Shown here in pieces: positions 24,352 to 34,354 of a stretch of 50,545 nucleotides of DNA (its first letter is position 1; the number at the start of each line of letters is the position of its first letter). The position numbers and the translations under genes are program-made. This stretch comes from an uncultured Porphyromonadaceae bacterium (GTDB lineage: Bacteria; Bacteroidota; Bacteroidia; Bacteroidales; Muribaculaceae): NCBI GenBank assembly GCA_900555715.1, contig USMC01000018.1:1-50545 (forward strand), in the 5' to 3' direction. The notes beneath the pieces were generated by a model, which made no database searches, was not told the DNA's origin, and worked only from the letters and a program-made list of their open reading frames with translations.

Positions 24352-27258
24352 ATGAAAAAACTGATTCTTTTCGTGGCATTGCTGGCGGTCGCCGCTTTGC
24401 CGATGATGGGAGCCCGCCATCATTTCGACACTGTCGAAGGCGACCCGCTTAAAACGCAGATGTACACACTGCCGAACGGTCTTAAGATGTTTATGAGCGT
24501 CAACAAAGACCAGCCGCGCATTCAGACTATAATTGCAGTCCGCGTAGGCGGTAAGAACGACCCTTCCGAAACAACAGGTCTCGCCCATTATTTCGAGCAT
24601 CTTATGTTTAAGGGAACCAAGAAGTTCGGTACGAGCAACTATGAGGCTGAGAAACCAATGCTCGACAGCATCGAGTCTCTCTTCGAGACCTACCGCCATA
24701 CCACCGACTCTGTCGCCCGCCGGCAGATCTACCGTGCCATAGACTCAATCAGCTATGAGGCTTCCAAAATAGGTATACCGAACGAGTACGACAAGCTCAT
24801 GAGCGCCATCGGCGCAAACGGTACGAATGCCTACACCTCGCAGGACATGACCTGCTACGTAGAGGACATCCCGTCGAATCAGATAGAGAACTGGGCGAAG
24901 ATTCAGGCCGACCGCTTCGAGAATCCTGTCATCCGCGGCTTCCACACCGAGCTCGAAACAATCTATGAGGAGAAGAACATGTCGCTTACCAACGACAGCC
25001 GCAAGGTGTTCGAACGTATGCTCGCCGCGCTCTATCCTACTCATCCTTACGGCACGCAGACCGTCCTCGGTACGCAGGAGAATCTGAAAAATCCATCGAT
25101 TACCAATGTCAAGGCATATCATAAAAAATGGTATGTGCCCAACAATATGGCAATCTGTCTCTCCGGCGATTTCGACCCTGACGAGATGGTGGACATCGTA
25201 GAGAAATACTTCGGACATCTCAAGCCGAGCGACAATCTCCCGCGTCCGAATCTGCCTCACGAGGCTCCGCTGACATCACCGAAGGAAATTGAAGTGCTCG
25301 GTCCGGATGCCGAACAGGTGACACTCGCCTGGCGTGTGCCCGCTGCGTCGTCGCCCGATATGCTTGCCATTCAGCTCCTCGATATGGTGCTCTGCAACGG
25401 TAAGACAGGCATATATGACATCAACGTAGCCCTGCCGCAGCGCATACTTGGCGGCGGCGCGTATGTCTACGGACTTTCCGACGCCGGAGCCTATGTGATG
25501 ACCGGACGTCCTAACGCAGGGCAGTCGCTCGATGAAGTGCGCGCCATTTTCCTTGAACAGCTCGACAAACTGCGGAAGGGCGAATTCAGCGACGAACTTG
25601 TGGAGGCTGTCAAAGCCAATATGAAACTTGAAATACAGAGCAATCTCGAAGATAACAGCAGCCGTGCCAGCTACTACGAGCAGGCTTTCATCAACGGTGT
25701 CGACTGGGCCGACGAGGTTGCGAATCTTGCCAGACTCGATAAGATTACCAAAGAGGACATTGTTGCTGCCGCCAAAAAATATATCGGCGATAACAATTAT
25801 GTGGCAATCTACAAGCGCCAGGGAACCGACCCCAATGAACTCAAGATTGCCAAGCCCGAGCTGACTCCTATAGAGATGAACCGCGACAAGTCGTCCGACT
25901 TCCTTCTCGAAATTCAGAATTCCGATGTCAAGCCGATAGAGCCTGTGTTTGTCGACTACGCCAAGGACATGCGCACTCTTAAAGTGAAGAACAATGTACC
26001 TCTCTACTACGTCCTCAACACGACCAACGATCTTTTCCGTCTCACTTTCTACTATCAGGTAGGCTCCGACCAGCTTCCGATTCTCGACTATGCCTCCGAA
26101 CTCATCCAGCTCGTAGGCACCGCCGATATGACGCCGGAGCAGGTGCGCAACGAGTTCTTCGGCATGGCATGCAAGTTCTCGGTAGGTGTCGGCACGCAGA
26201 CAACGACAGTAACCGTCAGCGGTCTCAACGAGAACATGGACAAAGCTCTTGCTCTGACCGAAAAGCTCATTGAGAACGCGCGTCTGGACAAGGAGACATA
26301 CGAATCGTATATAGCACGCGTCGAGAAAGCGCGCGCCGATAATAAGCTGAACCAGCGCGCCAACTTCTCCGCGCTCCAGCAGTATGTGTTCTACGGCTCC
26401 AGGAATCCGCAGACCGAAAACCTCTCGACTGAACAGCTCCGCGCTCTCGATCCGCAGGAGGTGATAGGCTCGCTCAAGGAGCTGCGCAACTACGAGCAGT
26501 CGGTCATCTACTGGGGCAAGACGCCCGAGAAAAAGGTCGTCAAGGCTGTCAACAAGCTCCATCCCATCTCGAAGAAACTTATTCCGGCTCCCAAGGATGA
26601 TAAGTATAAGATGCAGGAAACAGGCGAAACAGTGTTCTTTATCGCTCCCTACGAGGCAAAGCAGCTCTACATGATAGGCTTCTCTAATAGCGGCGACAAT
26701 TTCGACAAGAATATCGAGCCCATGCGTCAGATATACAATGAATATTTCGGCGGCTCAATGAACGCCATCGTCTTCCAGGAGATGCGCGAAAGCCGTTCGC
26801 TGGCGTATTCGGCAGGAGCATACTATTCAGGTACGGGCAAACTGACACGCCCTTATACTTATATAATGTCTATCGCTACGCAGAACGACAAACTTTCCGA
26901 CGCTCTTGCTGCTTTCGACGAAATCATCAACGATATGCCGCGCAGTGAGGCTGCCTTCGACCTTGCCAAGAAAGGTCTCGACGCCCGCCTGCGCACCGAA
27001 CGCACTATCGACGATGCTATCCCTTACAGCTTCATCGCTGCCAAGCGTCTCGGCTACGACTATGACCGGCGTCGCGACCTCTTCGAGACTCTTCCTTCTG
27101 TCACTCTCGACGACATCGAGAAGTTCCAGAAAGATAACATCAAAGGACGCACATATTATTACGGTATTCTTGCCAAGCCCGAAAACATCGACATCGAAGC
27201 GCTCAAAAAGCTCGGTCGTGTAGTTATCCTCACAACCGAGGATATCTTCGGCTATTAA
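24352..27258 (+). CDS. Exported M16-family zinc metallopeptidase
   Basis: A 968-residue peptidase with a signal peptide (MKKLILFVALLAVAAL). The zinc motif HxxEH is His79-Tyr-Phe-Glu82-His83 in LAHYFEHLMFKG, with a downstream Glu in ETIYEEKNMS as third ligand region. The N-terminal active domain (35-250) is followed by an R/Y-containing partner domain and then a second M16 pair, which lacks the zinc motif, as usual for single-chain pitrilysin/insulinase-like enzymes. It probably acts in the periplasm as two halves enclosing a peptide substrate. A strong terminator follows. Confidence 0.9.
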   Translation: MKKLILFVALLAVAALPMMGARHHFDTVEGDPLKTQMYTLPNGLKMFMSVNKDQPRIQTIIAVRVGGKNDPSETTGLAHYFEHLMFKGTKKFGTSNYEAEKPMLDSIESLFETYRHTTDSVARRQIYRAIDSISYEASKIGIPNEYDKLMSAIGANGTNAYTSQDMTCYVEDIPSNQIENWAKIQADRFENPVIRGFHTELETIYEEKNMSLTNDSRKVFERMLAALYPTHPYGTQTVLGTQENLKNPSITNVKAYHKKWYVPNNMAICLSGDFDPDEMVDIVEKYFGHLKPSDNLPRPNLPHEAPLTSPKEIEVLGPDAEQVTLAWRVPAASSPDMLAIQLLDMVLCNGKTGIYDINVALPQRILGGGAYVYGLSDAGAYVMTGRPNAGQSLDEVRAIFLEQLDKLRKGEFSDELVEAVKANMKLEIQSNLEDNSSRASYYEQAFINGVDWADEVANLARLDKITKEDIVAAAKKYIGDNNYVAIYKRQGTDPNELKIAKPELTPIEMNRDKSSDFLLEIQNSDVKPIEPVFVDYAKDMRTLKVKNNVPLYYVLNTTNDLFRLTFYYQVGSDQLPILDYASELIQLVGTADMTPEQVRNEFFGMACKFSVGVGTQTTTVTVSGLNENMDKALALTEKLIENARLDKETYESYIARVEKARADNKLNQRANFSALQQYVFYGSRNPQTENLSTEQLRALDPQEVIGSLKELRNYEQSVIYWGKTPEKKVVKAVNKLHPISKKLIPAPKDDKYKMQETGETVFFIAPYEAKQLYMIGFSNSGDNFDKNIEPMRQIYNEYFGGSMNAIVFQEMRESRSLAYSAGAYYSGTGKLTRPYTYIMSIATQNDKLSDALAAFDEIINDMPRSEAAFDLAKKGLDARLRTERTIDDAIPYSFIAAKRLGYDYDRRRDLFETLPSVTLDDIEKFQKDNIKGRTYYYGILAKPENIDIEALKKLGRVVILTTEDIFGY

Positions 27259-27277
27259 GCTGCCGCACTCACCCATC

Positions 27278-27309
27278 ATCCCCGAGGTTCACGCCCCGGG
27301 GATTTTTTT
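27278..27309 (+). terminator. Terminator after the M16 peptidase gene
   Basis: Stem ATCCCCG / CGGGGAT with a 12-base loop followed by seven T. The T-run also supplies the -33 element of the next promoter. Confidence 0.85.
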
Positions 27310-27337
27310 GTGCTTACGGCTTTTTTGTGTAATTTTG
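27307..27337 (+). promoter_or_regulatory. Promoter of the propeller lipoprotein/esterase pair
   Basis: TTTG (27307-27310), a 19-bp spacer and TAATTTTG (27330-27337) match the consensus. The TTTG is the end of the preceding terminator's T-run. Confidence 0.65.
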
Positions 27338-27354
27338 CGGAAATACGGATTCCC

Positions 27355-28947
27355 ATGAAGATTTTATCTTTCCTGCAATCGCGGATATGTTCGGGTGCCA
27401 TCGTTCTGTGTGTTGTTCTTGCGGCATGCAGCCGCGGGGGCGGCGGCAGTGAGCAAAAAACTGATGATGCAGATTCATCCGCTGTTGCCGAGACTAAGCC
27501 AGAGAAGGTTCTGCAGCGGCTTCCCGATACTATCCATTCTTCTGTGTCGGCGCTCCGTTACGCTGTGGAGATGGCGGAAGGCGCCGGCGAAGGACGGCTG
27601 TGCTCGCTCGCCGACATGTATGCCGGTGCTCCCGGTGCGTTCACATTCCGCAAAGGTGCGTGGCGCGATGCTTCTTTCGGGGGCAGAGTGGAGGGGCGTC
27701 CGGACACGATTGTTGTCGATTGGGTTTTCCGGACAGGTTTCCGTGGCGACTGGGGCGGCGGTACCGGATGGACGGGGCAACCTGTCTTTGTCGAGTGGCC
27801 GGACTCGTGTGTGAGCTCCTTTAAGGACGCCGGTCTGCCGCTTGCCGGTTTCGGAAAGAAAGAAATCATTGCCGGCGGTCTTGACGGACATATATATTTC
27901 ATTAATTTCGAGACTGGCAGGTCTTCGCGCGACACGTTATCTGTCTGCAATCCTGTCAAGGGCAGTGTGTCGCTCGACCCGACCATGAACGGGAATCTGT
28001 ATGTAGGCGACGGCATTCCCGAAGAGCGTCCCTTCGGCGCTCGCGTCGTCGACCTGCGGCGTCATGAGGTGACGGATGTCTTCGGCAAGGATCCGAAGGC
28101 TATGCGTGGCTGGGGCGCCTACGATGCGTCGGCACTGCGTGTGGGGCAGTTTCTGTTCCGTCCGGCAGAGAACGGCGGTATATATAAGTTTGCTGTCGAC
28201 CGCGGCGCATTGCGGCTCCACTCGGTGCTGCGCTATACATTCCAAGGCGTTGCTCCGGGAATAGAATCGTCAATGGCAGCATATCTTAATTACGGTTATG
28301 TGGGTGACAATCACGGCAACATCATCTGCGTCAATCTCGACACGATGATTCCCGTGTGGCGCTATTTCCTCGGCGACGACACCGACGCCACTCCTGTCGT
28401 CCAGGAAGAGGAGGGCAGACCGGTGCTGTATGTGGCGTGCGAGGTCGACCGTACCGACGGCGACAGCGCTGTGGCGCGTCTTGCAAAGCTCGATGCCGTC
28501 AGCGGCGATGAGATATGGCTTCACTGCTCGCCGGCGCGCATGGCGGTGGAGGACGACAAGCATTTCGACGGCGGCTATTATGCTACTCCGCTGCCCGGCG
28601 GGGGCGACTGCGCCCATCTTCTTTTTGTGAGCCGTGTGCTCAACAGCGACGGGCAGCGAGATGGCGTCATAGCGGCAATCGACCGCCAGACCGGCCGCGA
28701 GGTCTATGCCACGCCGATGAGGCGCTACGGATGGTCGTCGCCCGTGGGCTTTCTCAACGATGACGGTGAGATGTATGTCTTCGCCGCTGACTGCTGGGGA
28801 TATGTATACCTCATCGAGGGACGCACGGGGAAGATTATATTCAGCCGCAGGGTAGGCGATAATTTCGAGTCGTCGCCTGTCGTGTCGGGTAATTCGGTCG
28901 TCGTGGGGTCGCGCGGCGATAAAATATTTAAAATGAGCATCCTGTGA
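27355..28947 (+). CDS. PQQ-like beta-propeller lipoprotein
   Basis: A 530-residue lipoprotein counted from ATG 27355 (lipobox LAAC, Cys25). The earlier in-frame ATG at 27310 lies upstream of the promoter -7 box and is rejected. After a Gly/Ser/acidic linker the chain shows repeated propeller blades (GLDGHIYFINFETG, GYVGDNHGNIICVNLDT, IDRQTGREVYATPM, GYVYLIEGRTGKIIF, VVGSRGDKIFKM), resembling BamB/PQQ-like repeats. No quinone-binding or catalytic residues can be named, so a scaffolding or sensing role in the envelope is most likely. The esterase gene overlaps its stop. Confidence 0.75.
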   Translation: MKILSFLQSRICSGAIVLCVVLAACSRGGGGSEQKTDDADSSAVAETKPEKVLQRLPDTIHSSVSALRYAVEMAEGAGEGRLCSLADMYAGAPGAFTFRKGAWRDASFGGRVEGRPDTIVVDWVFRTGFRGDWGGGTGWTGQPVFVEWPDSCVSSFKDAGLPLAGFGKKEIIAGGLDGHIYFINFETGRSSRDTLSVCNPVKGSVSLDPTMNGNLYVGDGIPEERPFGARVVDLRRHEVTDVFGKDPKAMRGWGAYDASALRVGQFLFRPAENGGIYKFAVDRGALRLHSVLRYTFQGVAPGIESSMAAYLNYGYVGDNHGNIICVNLDTMIPVWRYFLGDDTDATPVVQEEEGRPVLYVACEVDRTDGDSAVARLAKLDAVSGDEIWLHCSPARMAVEDDKHFDGGYYATPLPGGGDCAHLLFVSRVLNSDGQRDGVIAAIDRQTGREVYATPMRRYGWSSPVGFLNDDGEMYVFAADCWGYVYLIEGRTGKIIFSRRVGDNFESSPVVSGNSVVVGSRGDKIFKMSIL

Positions 28948-29873
28948 AGAAACTGTCTGTCGTGCTGTTCCTCGCCTGCTGTGCTGCCGCTGCGCTGGCG
29001 GCAGATCTTGTTTCACGGACGGGAGCGGTGAAGGACGCTTATAATTTCTGGTTCTATATTCCGGACAGCATAGCCGCGTGGAAGAAGGCTCCGGCGGCGC
29101 ATGCCGGTGCCGAGCCTGCCGACAGTATGGTCGCCTGTCTTGTCGACAGCATAGGGCACTTCATTCCCTCGCCTAAGCCGCTGATTGTCTTTCTGCATGG
29201 CGCGAGCCTGTGCGGCAGAAATCTCGACCGTGTTCTCACCTATGGCACAATCGACGCTATAGAGATGGGCTACCGGCCGGACGCGTATGTCCTTGCGCCG
29301 CACAATCCCGGGGGCGCCTGGAGCCCGAAGAAGATAATGAAGCTTATCCGCTGGGCGCAGGATAATTATAACGTCGACAGCACGCGTGTCTACGCCATCG
29401 GCATGAGCCTCGGCGGCTACGGCACTCTCGACCTCGCCGCCGCATATCCCGACAGGATAGCCGCTGCCGTGGCGCTGTGCGGAGGGGCGACGGCAAGCAA
29501 CCTCGACGCTCTCAACGCAGTGCCGCTGTGGATAATGCACGGAACTGCCGACCGCGCCGTAGCCGTGGCGCAGAGCGACCGCGTTGTCGCCGCCATGCGC
29601 GGCGGTCAGGGAGAAACACCGCGCCTGATCTTCGACCGCATCAGCGGTATGAACCATTCCGGTCTTGCCCGCGTGCTCTATCTTCCCCAGACCTACGACT
29701 GGCTGCTCGCCCATTCGCTCCTCGATGTGCGCCGCCCTGTGCGCGAGGCGGCCTACGACCCCTCGTCGGGCGTTCTCTCGGGGGCATACAAGTCGTACCG
29801 CGGAGCGGTCAGACCGGGATTTGTCAAAAAAACGAAAAAGAAAAAGAGCTCCCGCCGCCGCCGTCGCCGCTGA
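28944..29873 (+). CDS. Exported alpha/beta-hydrolase (esterase/PHB-depolymerase-like) with polybasic tail
   Basis: A 309-residue protein starting at GTG 28944, overlapping the previous stop (GTGA). The signal peptide is at ~1-20. The alpha/beta-hydrolase triad is visible: Ser155 in GMSLGGYG, Asp203 in MHGTADRAV, and His238 in GMNHSGL, with an oxyanion-type FLHGASLCGRN at 83-93. It therefore probably hydrolyses ester bonds of a carbohydrate or polyester substrate in the periplasm. The C-terminus is an unusual basic run, KKTKKKKSSRRRRRR. The stop abuts the stop of the convergent efflux gene with no spacer. Confidence 0.8.
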   Translation: MKKLSVVLFLACCAAAALAADLVSRTGAVKDAYNFWFYIPDSIAAWKKAPAAHAGAEPADSMVACLVDSIGHFIPSPKPLIVFLHGASLCGRNLDRVLTYGTIDAIEMGYRPDAYVLAPHNPGGAWSPKKIMKLIRWAQDNYNVDSTRVYAIGMSLGGYGTLDLAAAYPDRIAAAVALCGGATASNLDALNAVPLWIMHGTADRAVAVAQSDRVVAAMRGGQGETPRLIFDRISGMNHSGLARVLYLPQTYDWLLAHSLLDVRRPVREAAYDPSSGVLSGAYKSYRGAVRPGFVKKTKKKKSSRRRRRR

Positions 29874-31259
29874 CTATCTGCTGTCGCCGGCCCATCCTCC
29901 GCCGAGAGCCTTGTAGAGAGTTATCAGGGCGAGGCACTGGTCGCGCACGGCGTTGCTCATCGAAATCTGCGCGTCGAAGAAGCGCCGCTGCGCATCGAGA
30001 ACGTCGATATAGTTGATGGCTCCGCCGCTGTACTGGCGGTATGCCAGCAGCACATATGCTTCGGCGGAACCGAGCAGTTCGCGCCGAAGGGCGCATGTTC
30101 GGTTCATATTCCTGAGCGCGGTGGCGGCGTTGTCGACTTCGTGGAATGCTGTCAGCACAGTTTTTTCGTATCCTAACCGTGCCTGCTCGTAGGCGGCAAT
30201 TTTAGCTTTGTAGCGCCGTTTGTTTCTTCCGAAATCGAACACCGTTCCGGCCACTGAGCCTATGACATATGAAAACGGAGCCTTGAAAAACTCCTGCAGT
30301 CCGTCCTGCTCCCATCCGCCGGTGAGGGCAATGCGGAGGCGCGGAAAGCGGTCGGCGTATGCCACTCCCACTTCTGCGAGTGCTCCCCTGAGCCGGGCTT
30401 CCGCCGCCTGTATGTCGGGGCGCCTCTGCATGAGCTGCGAAGGAAGCCCCACGGGCAGACTGTCGGGCAGCGAGTCGCGCAGCATGATGCCTCCGCGCTG
30501 TATGTCCTCGCCCGGGAAACGCCCCATCAGGAGGGCAATGGCGTTTTTCTGCACGTCGATGCGGCTTTCGATTCCGGGAATGAGCGCCGCCGTGGTGGCA
30601 TATTCGACTTCTGCCTGGCGGTATACCGTTTCGGGCGTGAGACCGCCTTCGAAGCGCAGTTTCGCTTTTTCGAGATTCTCTTTGCGCGTGAAAAGCGTCC
30701 GGCGTGCAATCTGCAGCTCGTTGTCGAGGGCTATCAGGCGGAAATATGCCGATGCGGCTTCTGCTATGAGCGTGATGCGCATGGCGCGTTCCTGCCATAC
30801 GGTAGCGCGGAAATCGGCATCCCCCTTGCGGCGCGCCCAGCGCAGCCCGCCCCACAGGTCGGCTTCCCATGCGAGGGTGGCTTTCAGTCCGTATTCCGGA
30901 TCGTCGGTATGCCCCTTGCTGCGGTAGTCGTTCGTCTCATTGCCGGCATAGGTCTGTGCGGTGAGCGTAGGGCAGTAGTTCGACGCTGTCAGCCGGTAGA
31001 GTTCCCTGAGCTCCTCGATTCTGGCTCCGGCAGCAAGGATGTCGCGGTTGTGGCTGAGTGTTTCCCTGATTATGCCGACCAGCTGCGGGTCGGTGAAAAA
31101 TTCCATCCATACAATATCCGCCGCCGTAAGCGAGTCGGTGCTGTTTCCGTCGATTTGCGACGGAAGGTCGAGCTGCGGCGGTGTGCAGCGGCGCACTCCC
31201 GAACAGGAGGTGAGCGCGAGAGCCGCGGTGAGGGCTATGAGACAGTATTTCACTTTCAT
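29874..31259 (-). CDS. RND efflux outer-membrane factor (NodT/OprM-like lipoprotein)
   Basis: A 461-residue outer-membrane channel subunit with a lipobox LTSC (Cys19). It contains the two internally repeated OEP halves with long coiled-coil helices (for example RDILAAGARIEELRELYRLT and LDNELQIARRTLFTRKENLE). QLMQRRPDIQAAEARLRGA is the family's typical hinge motif. It forms the trimeric exit duct for the pump encoded upstream. The start overlaps the permease stop (ATGA). It is the last gene of the operon. Confidence 0.9.
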   Translation of the reverse strand: MKVKYCLIALTAALALTSCSGVRRCTPPQLDLPSQIDGNSTDSLTAADIVWMEFFTDPQLVGIIRETLSHNRDILAAGARIEELRELYRLTASNYCPTLTAQTYAGNETNDYRSKGHTDDPEYGLKATLAWEADLWGGLRWARRKGDADFRATVWQERAMRITLIAEAASAYFRLIALDNELQIARRTLFTRKENLEKAKLRFEGGLTPETVYRQAEVEYATTAALIPGIESRIDVQKNAIALLMGRFPGEDIQRGGIMLRDSLPDSLPVGLPSQLMQRRPDIQAAEARLRGALAEVGVAYADRFPRLRIALTGGWEQDGLQEFFKAPFSYVIGSVAGTVFDFGRNKRRYKAKIAAYEQARLGYEKTVLTAFHEVDNAATALRNMNRTCALRRELLGSAEAYVLLAYRQYSGGAINYIDVLDAQRRFFDAQISMSNAVRDQCLALITLYKALGGGWAGDSR

Positions 31260-34200
31260 TTTCTTGCAAATTTTTTTCTTGCCTTGTCGATTGCCACGAA
31301 AAAGAACGGAACGAAGACGATGCCGGCGGTCACAGCCATGAGCATACCGAAGAAAACGCCGGTGCCGATGTCGCGCCTTGCGGCAGAGCCGGGTCCGGCG
31401 GCGAACACCAGCGGCAGCAGACCTAGCATGAATGCCAGCGACGTCATCATCAGCGGGCGGAAACGCAGACGGGCGGCAGTGGCGGCGGCATGGACAGCGT
31501 CGGCGCCCTTGTCGGTTTCTTCCTTGGCGAATTCCACGATCAGAATGGCGTTCTTTGCCACAAGACCGACAAGCATCACAAGTCCTATCTGGAAGTATAT
31601 GTTGTTTTCGAGTCCGCAGACAATGATTCCGAGATAAGCGCCTACACCGGCGACAGGAAGCGAGAGGATGACGGCAAGCGGCACGCTCCAGCTCTCGTAG
31701 AGAGCGGCGAGGAAGAGGAAGACAAAGAGGAAGGCAAGCCCCAGGACAAGCCCGGTGTTACCGTTGCTGTGCTTCTGCTGGTAGGAAAGCCCCGCCCAGT
31801 CGACTCCTATGTTGTCGGGCAGATGTTCTTCAACGATTTCCTCGAGTTTGTCCATCGCCTCTCCGGTGCTGTAGCCGTGTGCCGCTTCGCCGCTGATTGT
31901 GGCGGCATTGAACATGTTGAACCGGCTGATCGTGCCCGGTCCGGAAGTGTAATGTGTGGTGCCGAGCGATGTCACCGGCACCATGGCGCCGTTTTTGCCG
32001 CGGACGAAGAACAGGCTCAGATCGCCGCGGTTGGCGCGGTAGGGCGCCTCTGCCTGAATGTAGACGCGGTAGATGCGGTTGAACATGTTGAAATCGTTGA
32101 CATATACCGAACCGGTGAAGGCTTTCATGGTCGAGAATATATCGCTCATGGGTATGCCCTGCAGTTTGGCTTTGTCGCGGTCGACATCGAAGAAAAGCTG
32201 AGGTATGTCGGACTGTAGCGTCGTCGACAGTCCGGCGAATTCCGGACATTGCGAAGCGTAGTATCTGAGAGTGTCGACAGCGGCGGCAAGTGCGTCGTAG
32301 GACGCGTCGCCACGCGCTTCAAGCACCATCTGGAAACCTCCGGAGGTGCCCAGACCCGGAATGATTGCGGGCGTGAAGAAATAGATCTGCGCTTCGGGGT
32401 ACTGCCTGAGCTCCGCTTCCACGCGCGAGCGCAGTTCGGCGAGCGAGCCTGAGCTTCTCTCACCCGACGGGCGCAATATGACGGTGAGCGTGGCGTGCGC
32501 CTGGTTTGTGCCGGTGCGCGGCGAAGAGCCGGTGACATTCTGTACATACTCAACGTCCTTGTCGGCACGGAGAAAGGCAATAGCGCGGTCGGTCACCTCG
32601 CGCGTGCGCTCTATCGTGGCGCCTTCGGGAAGTTCAAGCTCGACGGTGAAATACCCCTGGTCTTCAGGCGACATAAAGCTTGTCGGAACAAGCATGTTGG
32701 CTACGTAGATGAATACCAGCGCCATGCCGAAAGCAGCCCAGACGCGGCGCGGACGACGCAGGGCGGCACGGACGGCGCGTCCGTAGATACGGTTGCCGCG
32801 CAGGATGGTCAGGTTGATTATCTTGAAGAACCGCCGTTTGTTGCGGTGGTCGGCGGGTCGCAGCAGACGCGAGCACATCACAGGCGACAGTGTCAGGGCT
32901 ACGACGGTAGATATAATCACCGATACGGCTATCGTCACAGTGAACTGCCGGAAGAGCTGCCCCGTTATGCCGGGCAGAAAGCTGACAGGTACGAATACGG
33001 CGCAAAGCACAAGACTCATGGCGATGAGCGCGCTGCCGAGTCCGTTCATGGCGCGTCGGGTGGCTTCCATGGCGTCGACGTGGTCTTTTTCCATGATGCG
33101 GTCGACGTTTTCCACAACAACGATGGCATCGTCGACAACAATGCCTATTGCGAGAATGAGACCTAAGAGGGTCAGAAGGTTGAGGGAAAATCCGAAAACA
33201 AGCATCACCCCGAAGGTGCCTATGAGCGAGATTGGAACTGCGATGACAGGAATGAGCGTCGCCCGCCAGCTCTGCAGCGACAGGAAAACGACAAGTATCA
33301 CCAGAAGCAGCGCCTCGAAGAATGTGCGGTAGACATGATGGATGGATTCGGAGATATATGTCGTCATGTCGAAGGGAATTTCGTATGTTATGCCTTCGGG
33401 GAAGGTCTCTCCGATTTCCTCCATTGTCTTTTTTACCTGCGCCGCCACATCTATGGCGTTTTCACCAGGCAGCATGTTGATTTCGAGTATTGCGGCGTTG
33501 CCTCCGTTGATGCCGCTCTCTGTGGAGTAGCTTGACGCTTCGAGCGAGACGCGTGCCACGTCGCGCAGGCGGATGATGGAACCGTTGGTGTTGGCGCGCA
33601 CGACAATGTCTTCAAATTCTGTCTGCGACGACAGGCGTCCGCGTGCGATGATAGGCACCGTCAGGTCTATGCCCGTCATGGGCGCCTGTCCCAGCACTCC
33701 CGCCGCCGATTCGCGGTTCTGGTCGCGGAGGGCATTCTGGATGTCCTGTACGGTGAGTCCGAGGTCGGCAAGTTTGTCGGGCTGAACGAAAATCTGCATG
33801 GCGTAGTAGCGGCTGCCGACGTTACGTATGCTTCCGACACCCGGAACGCGCCGCAGAAGATCGAGGACGTTCAGGGTTGCGAAGTTGCTCAGATATATCT
33901 CGTCGTATTTCGGGTCGTTCGACATGAGTGCGATTGTCATCAGCTTGTTGGCTGTTTCTTTTTCGACGCTTATGCCGTTCTGAACGACCTCCGACGGCAG
34001 TCGCGACTCCGCTTTCTTGACGCGGTTCTGGATGTCGACGGCGGCAAGTTCGGGGTCGACGTCGACATCGAAGGTCACCAGGGCGGTGAAGCCGCCTGAG
34101 TTGGAACTGCTGCTCGACATGTATATCATACCGGGCGTTCCGTTAAGTTCCTGTTCGATAGGCGTAGCGACAGCCTGCGTCACTGTCATGGCGTCGGCGC

Positions 34201-34354
34201 CGGGGTACGAGGCGGACACCTTCACTACCGGCGGCACGATGCGCGGATACTGGTCGACGGGCAGCATCACCAGACCGATAATGCCGAGAATCACTATCAC
34301 TATGGATATGACAATGGCGAAAACCGGATGATCGAGGAAGAAGTTTCTTTTCAT
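31256..34354 (-). CDS. RND efflux permease, HAE1/AcrB family
   Basis: A 1032-residue inner-membrane proton/drug antiporter of normal family length with 12 membrane segments and two large periplasmic loops. The N-terminus (FFLDHPVFAIVISIVIVILG) and VDQYPRIVPPVV are typical. The TM4 proton-relay pair is in GIVVDDAIVVVEN. TM10-12 contain GLVAKNAILIVEFA and RFRPLMMTSLAFMLGLLPL. Substrates are likely amphiphilic drugs or bile salts, which cannot be told from sequence. It overlaps both the adaptor and outer-membrane factor genes by ATGA. Confidence 0.93.
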   Translation of the reverse strand: MKRNFFLDHPVFAIVISIVIVILGIIGLVMLPVDQYPRIVPPVVKVSASYPGADAMTVTQAVATPIEQELNGTPGMIYMSSSSSNSGGFTALVTFDVDVDPELAAVDIQNRVKKAESRLPSEVVQNGISVEKETANKLMTIALMSNDPKYDEIYLSNFATLNVLDLLRRVPGVGSIRNVGSRYYAMQIFVQPDKLADLGLTVQDIQNALRDQNRESAAGVLGQAPMTGIDLTVPIIARGRLSSQTEFEDIVVRANTNGSIIRLRDVARVSLEASSYSTESGINGGNAAILEINMLPGENAIDVAAQVKKTMEEIGETFPEGITYEIPFDMTTYISESIHHVYRTFFEALLLVILVVFLSLQSWRATLIPVIAVPISLIGTFGVMLVFGFSLNLLTLLGLILAIGIVVDDAIVVVENVDRIMEKDHVDAMEATRRAMNGLGSALIAMSLVLCAVFVPVSFLPGITGQLFRQFTVTIAVSVIISTVVALTLSPVMCSRLLRPADHRNKRRFFKIINLTILRGNRIYGRAVRAALRRPRRVWAAFGMALVFIYVANMLVPTSFMSPEDQGYFTVELELPEGATIERTREVTDRAIAFLRADKDVEYVQNVTGSSPRTGTNQAHATLTVILRPSGERSSGSLAELRSRVEAELRQYPEAQIYFFTPAIIPGLGTSGGFQMVLEARGDASYDALAAAVDTLRYYASQCPEFAGLSTTLQSDIPQLFFDVDRDKAKLQGIPMSDIFSTMKAFTGSVYVNDFNMFNRIYRVYIQAEAPYRANRGDLSLFFVRGKNGAMVPVTSLGTTHYTSGPGTISRFNMFNAATISGEAAHGYSTGEAMDKLEEIVEEHLPDNIGVDWAGLSYQQKHSNGNTGLVLGLAFLFVFLFLAALYESWSVPLAVILSLPVAGVGAYLGIIVCGLENNIYFQIGLVMLVGLVAKNAILIVEFAKEETDKGADAVHAAATAARLRFRPLMMTSLAFMLGLLPLVFAAGPGSAARRDIGTGVFFGMLMAVTAGIVFVPFFFVAIDKARKKFARK

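Noticed and set aside
25276..26562. 428-codon open frame on the reverse strand inside the M16 gene
   Set aside because: It lies fully antisense to a gene with clear catalytic motifs and has no family resemblance; it reflects codon bias of the real gene.
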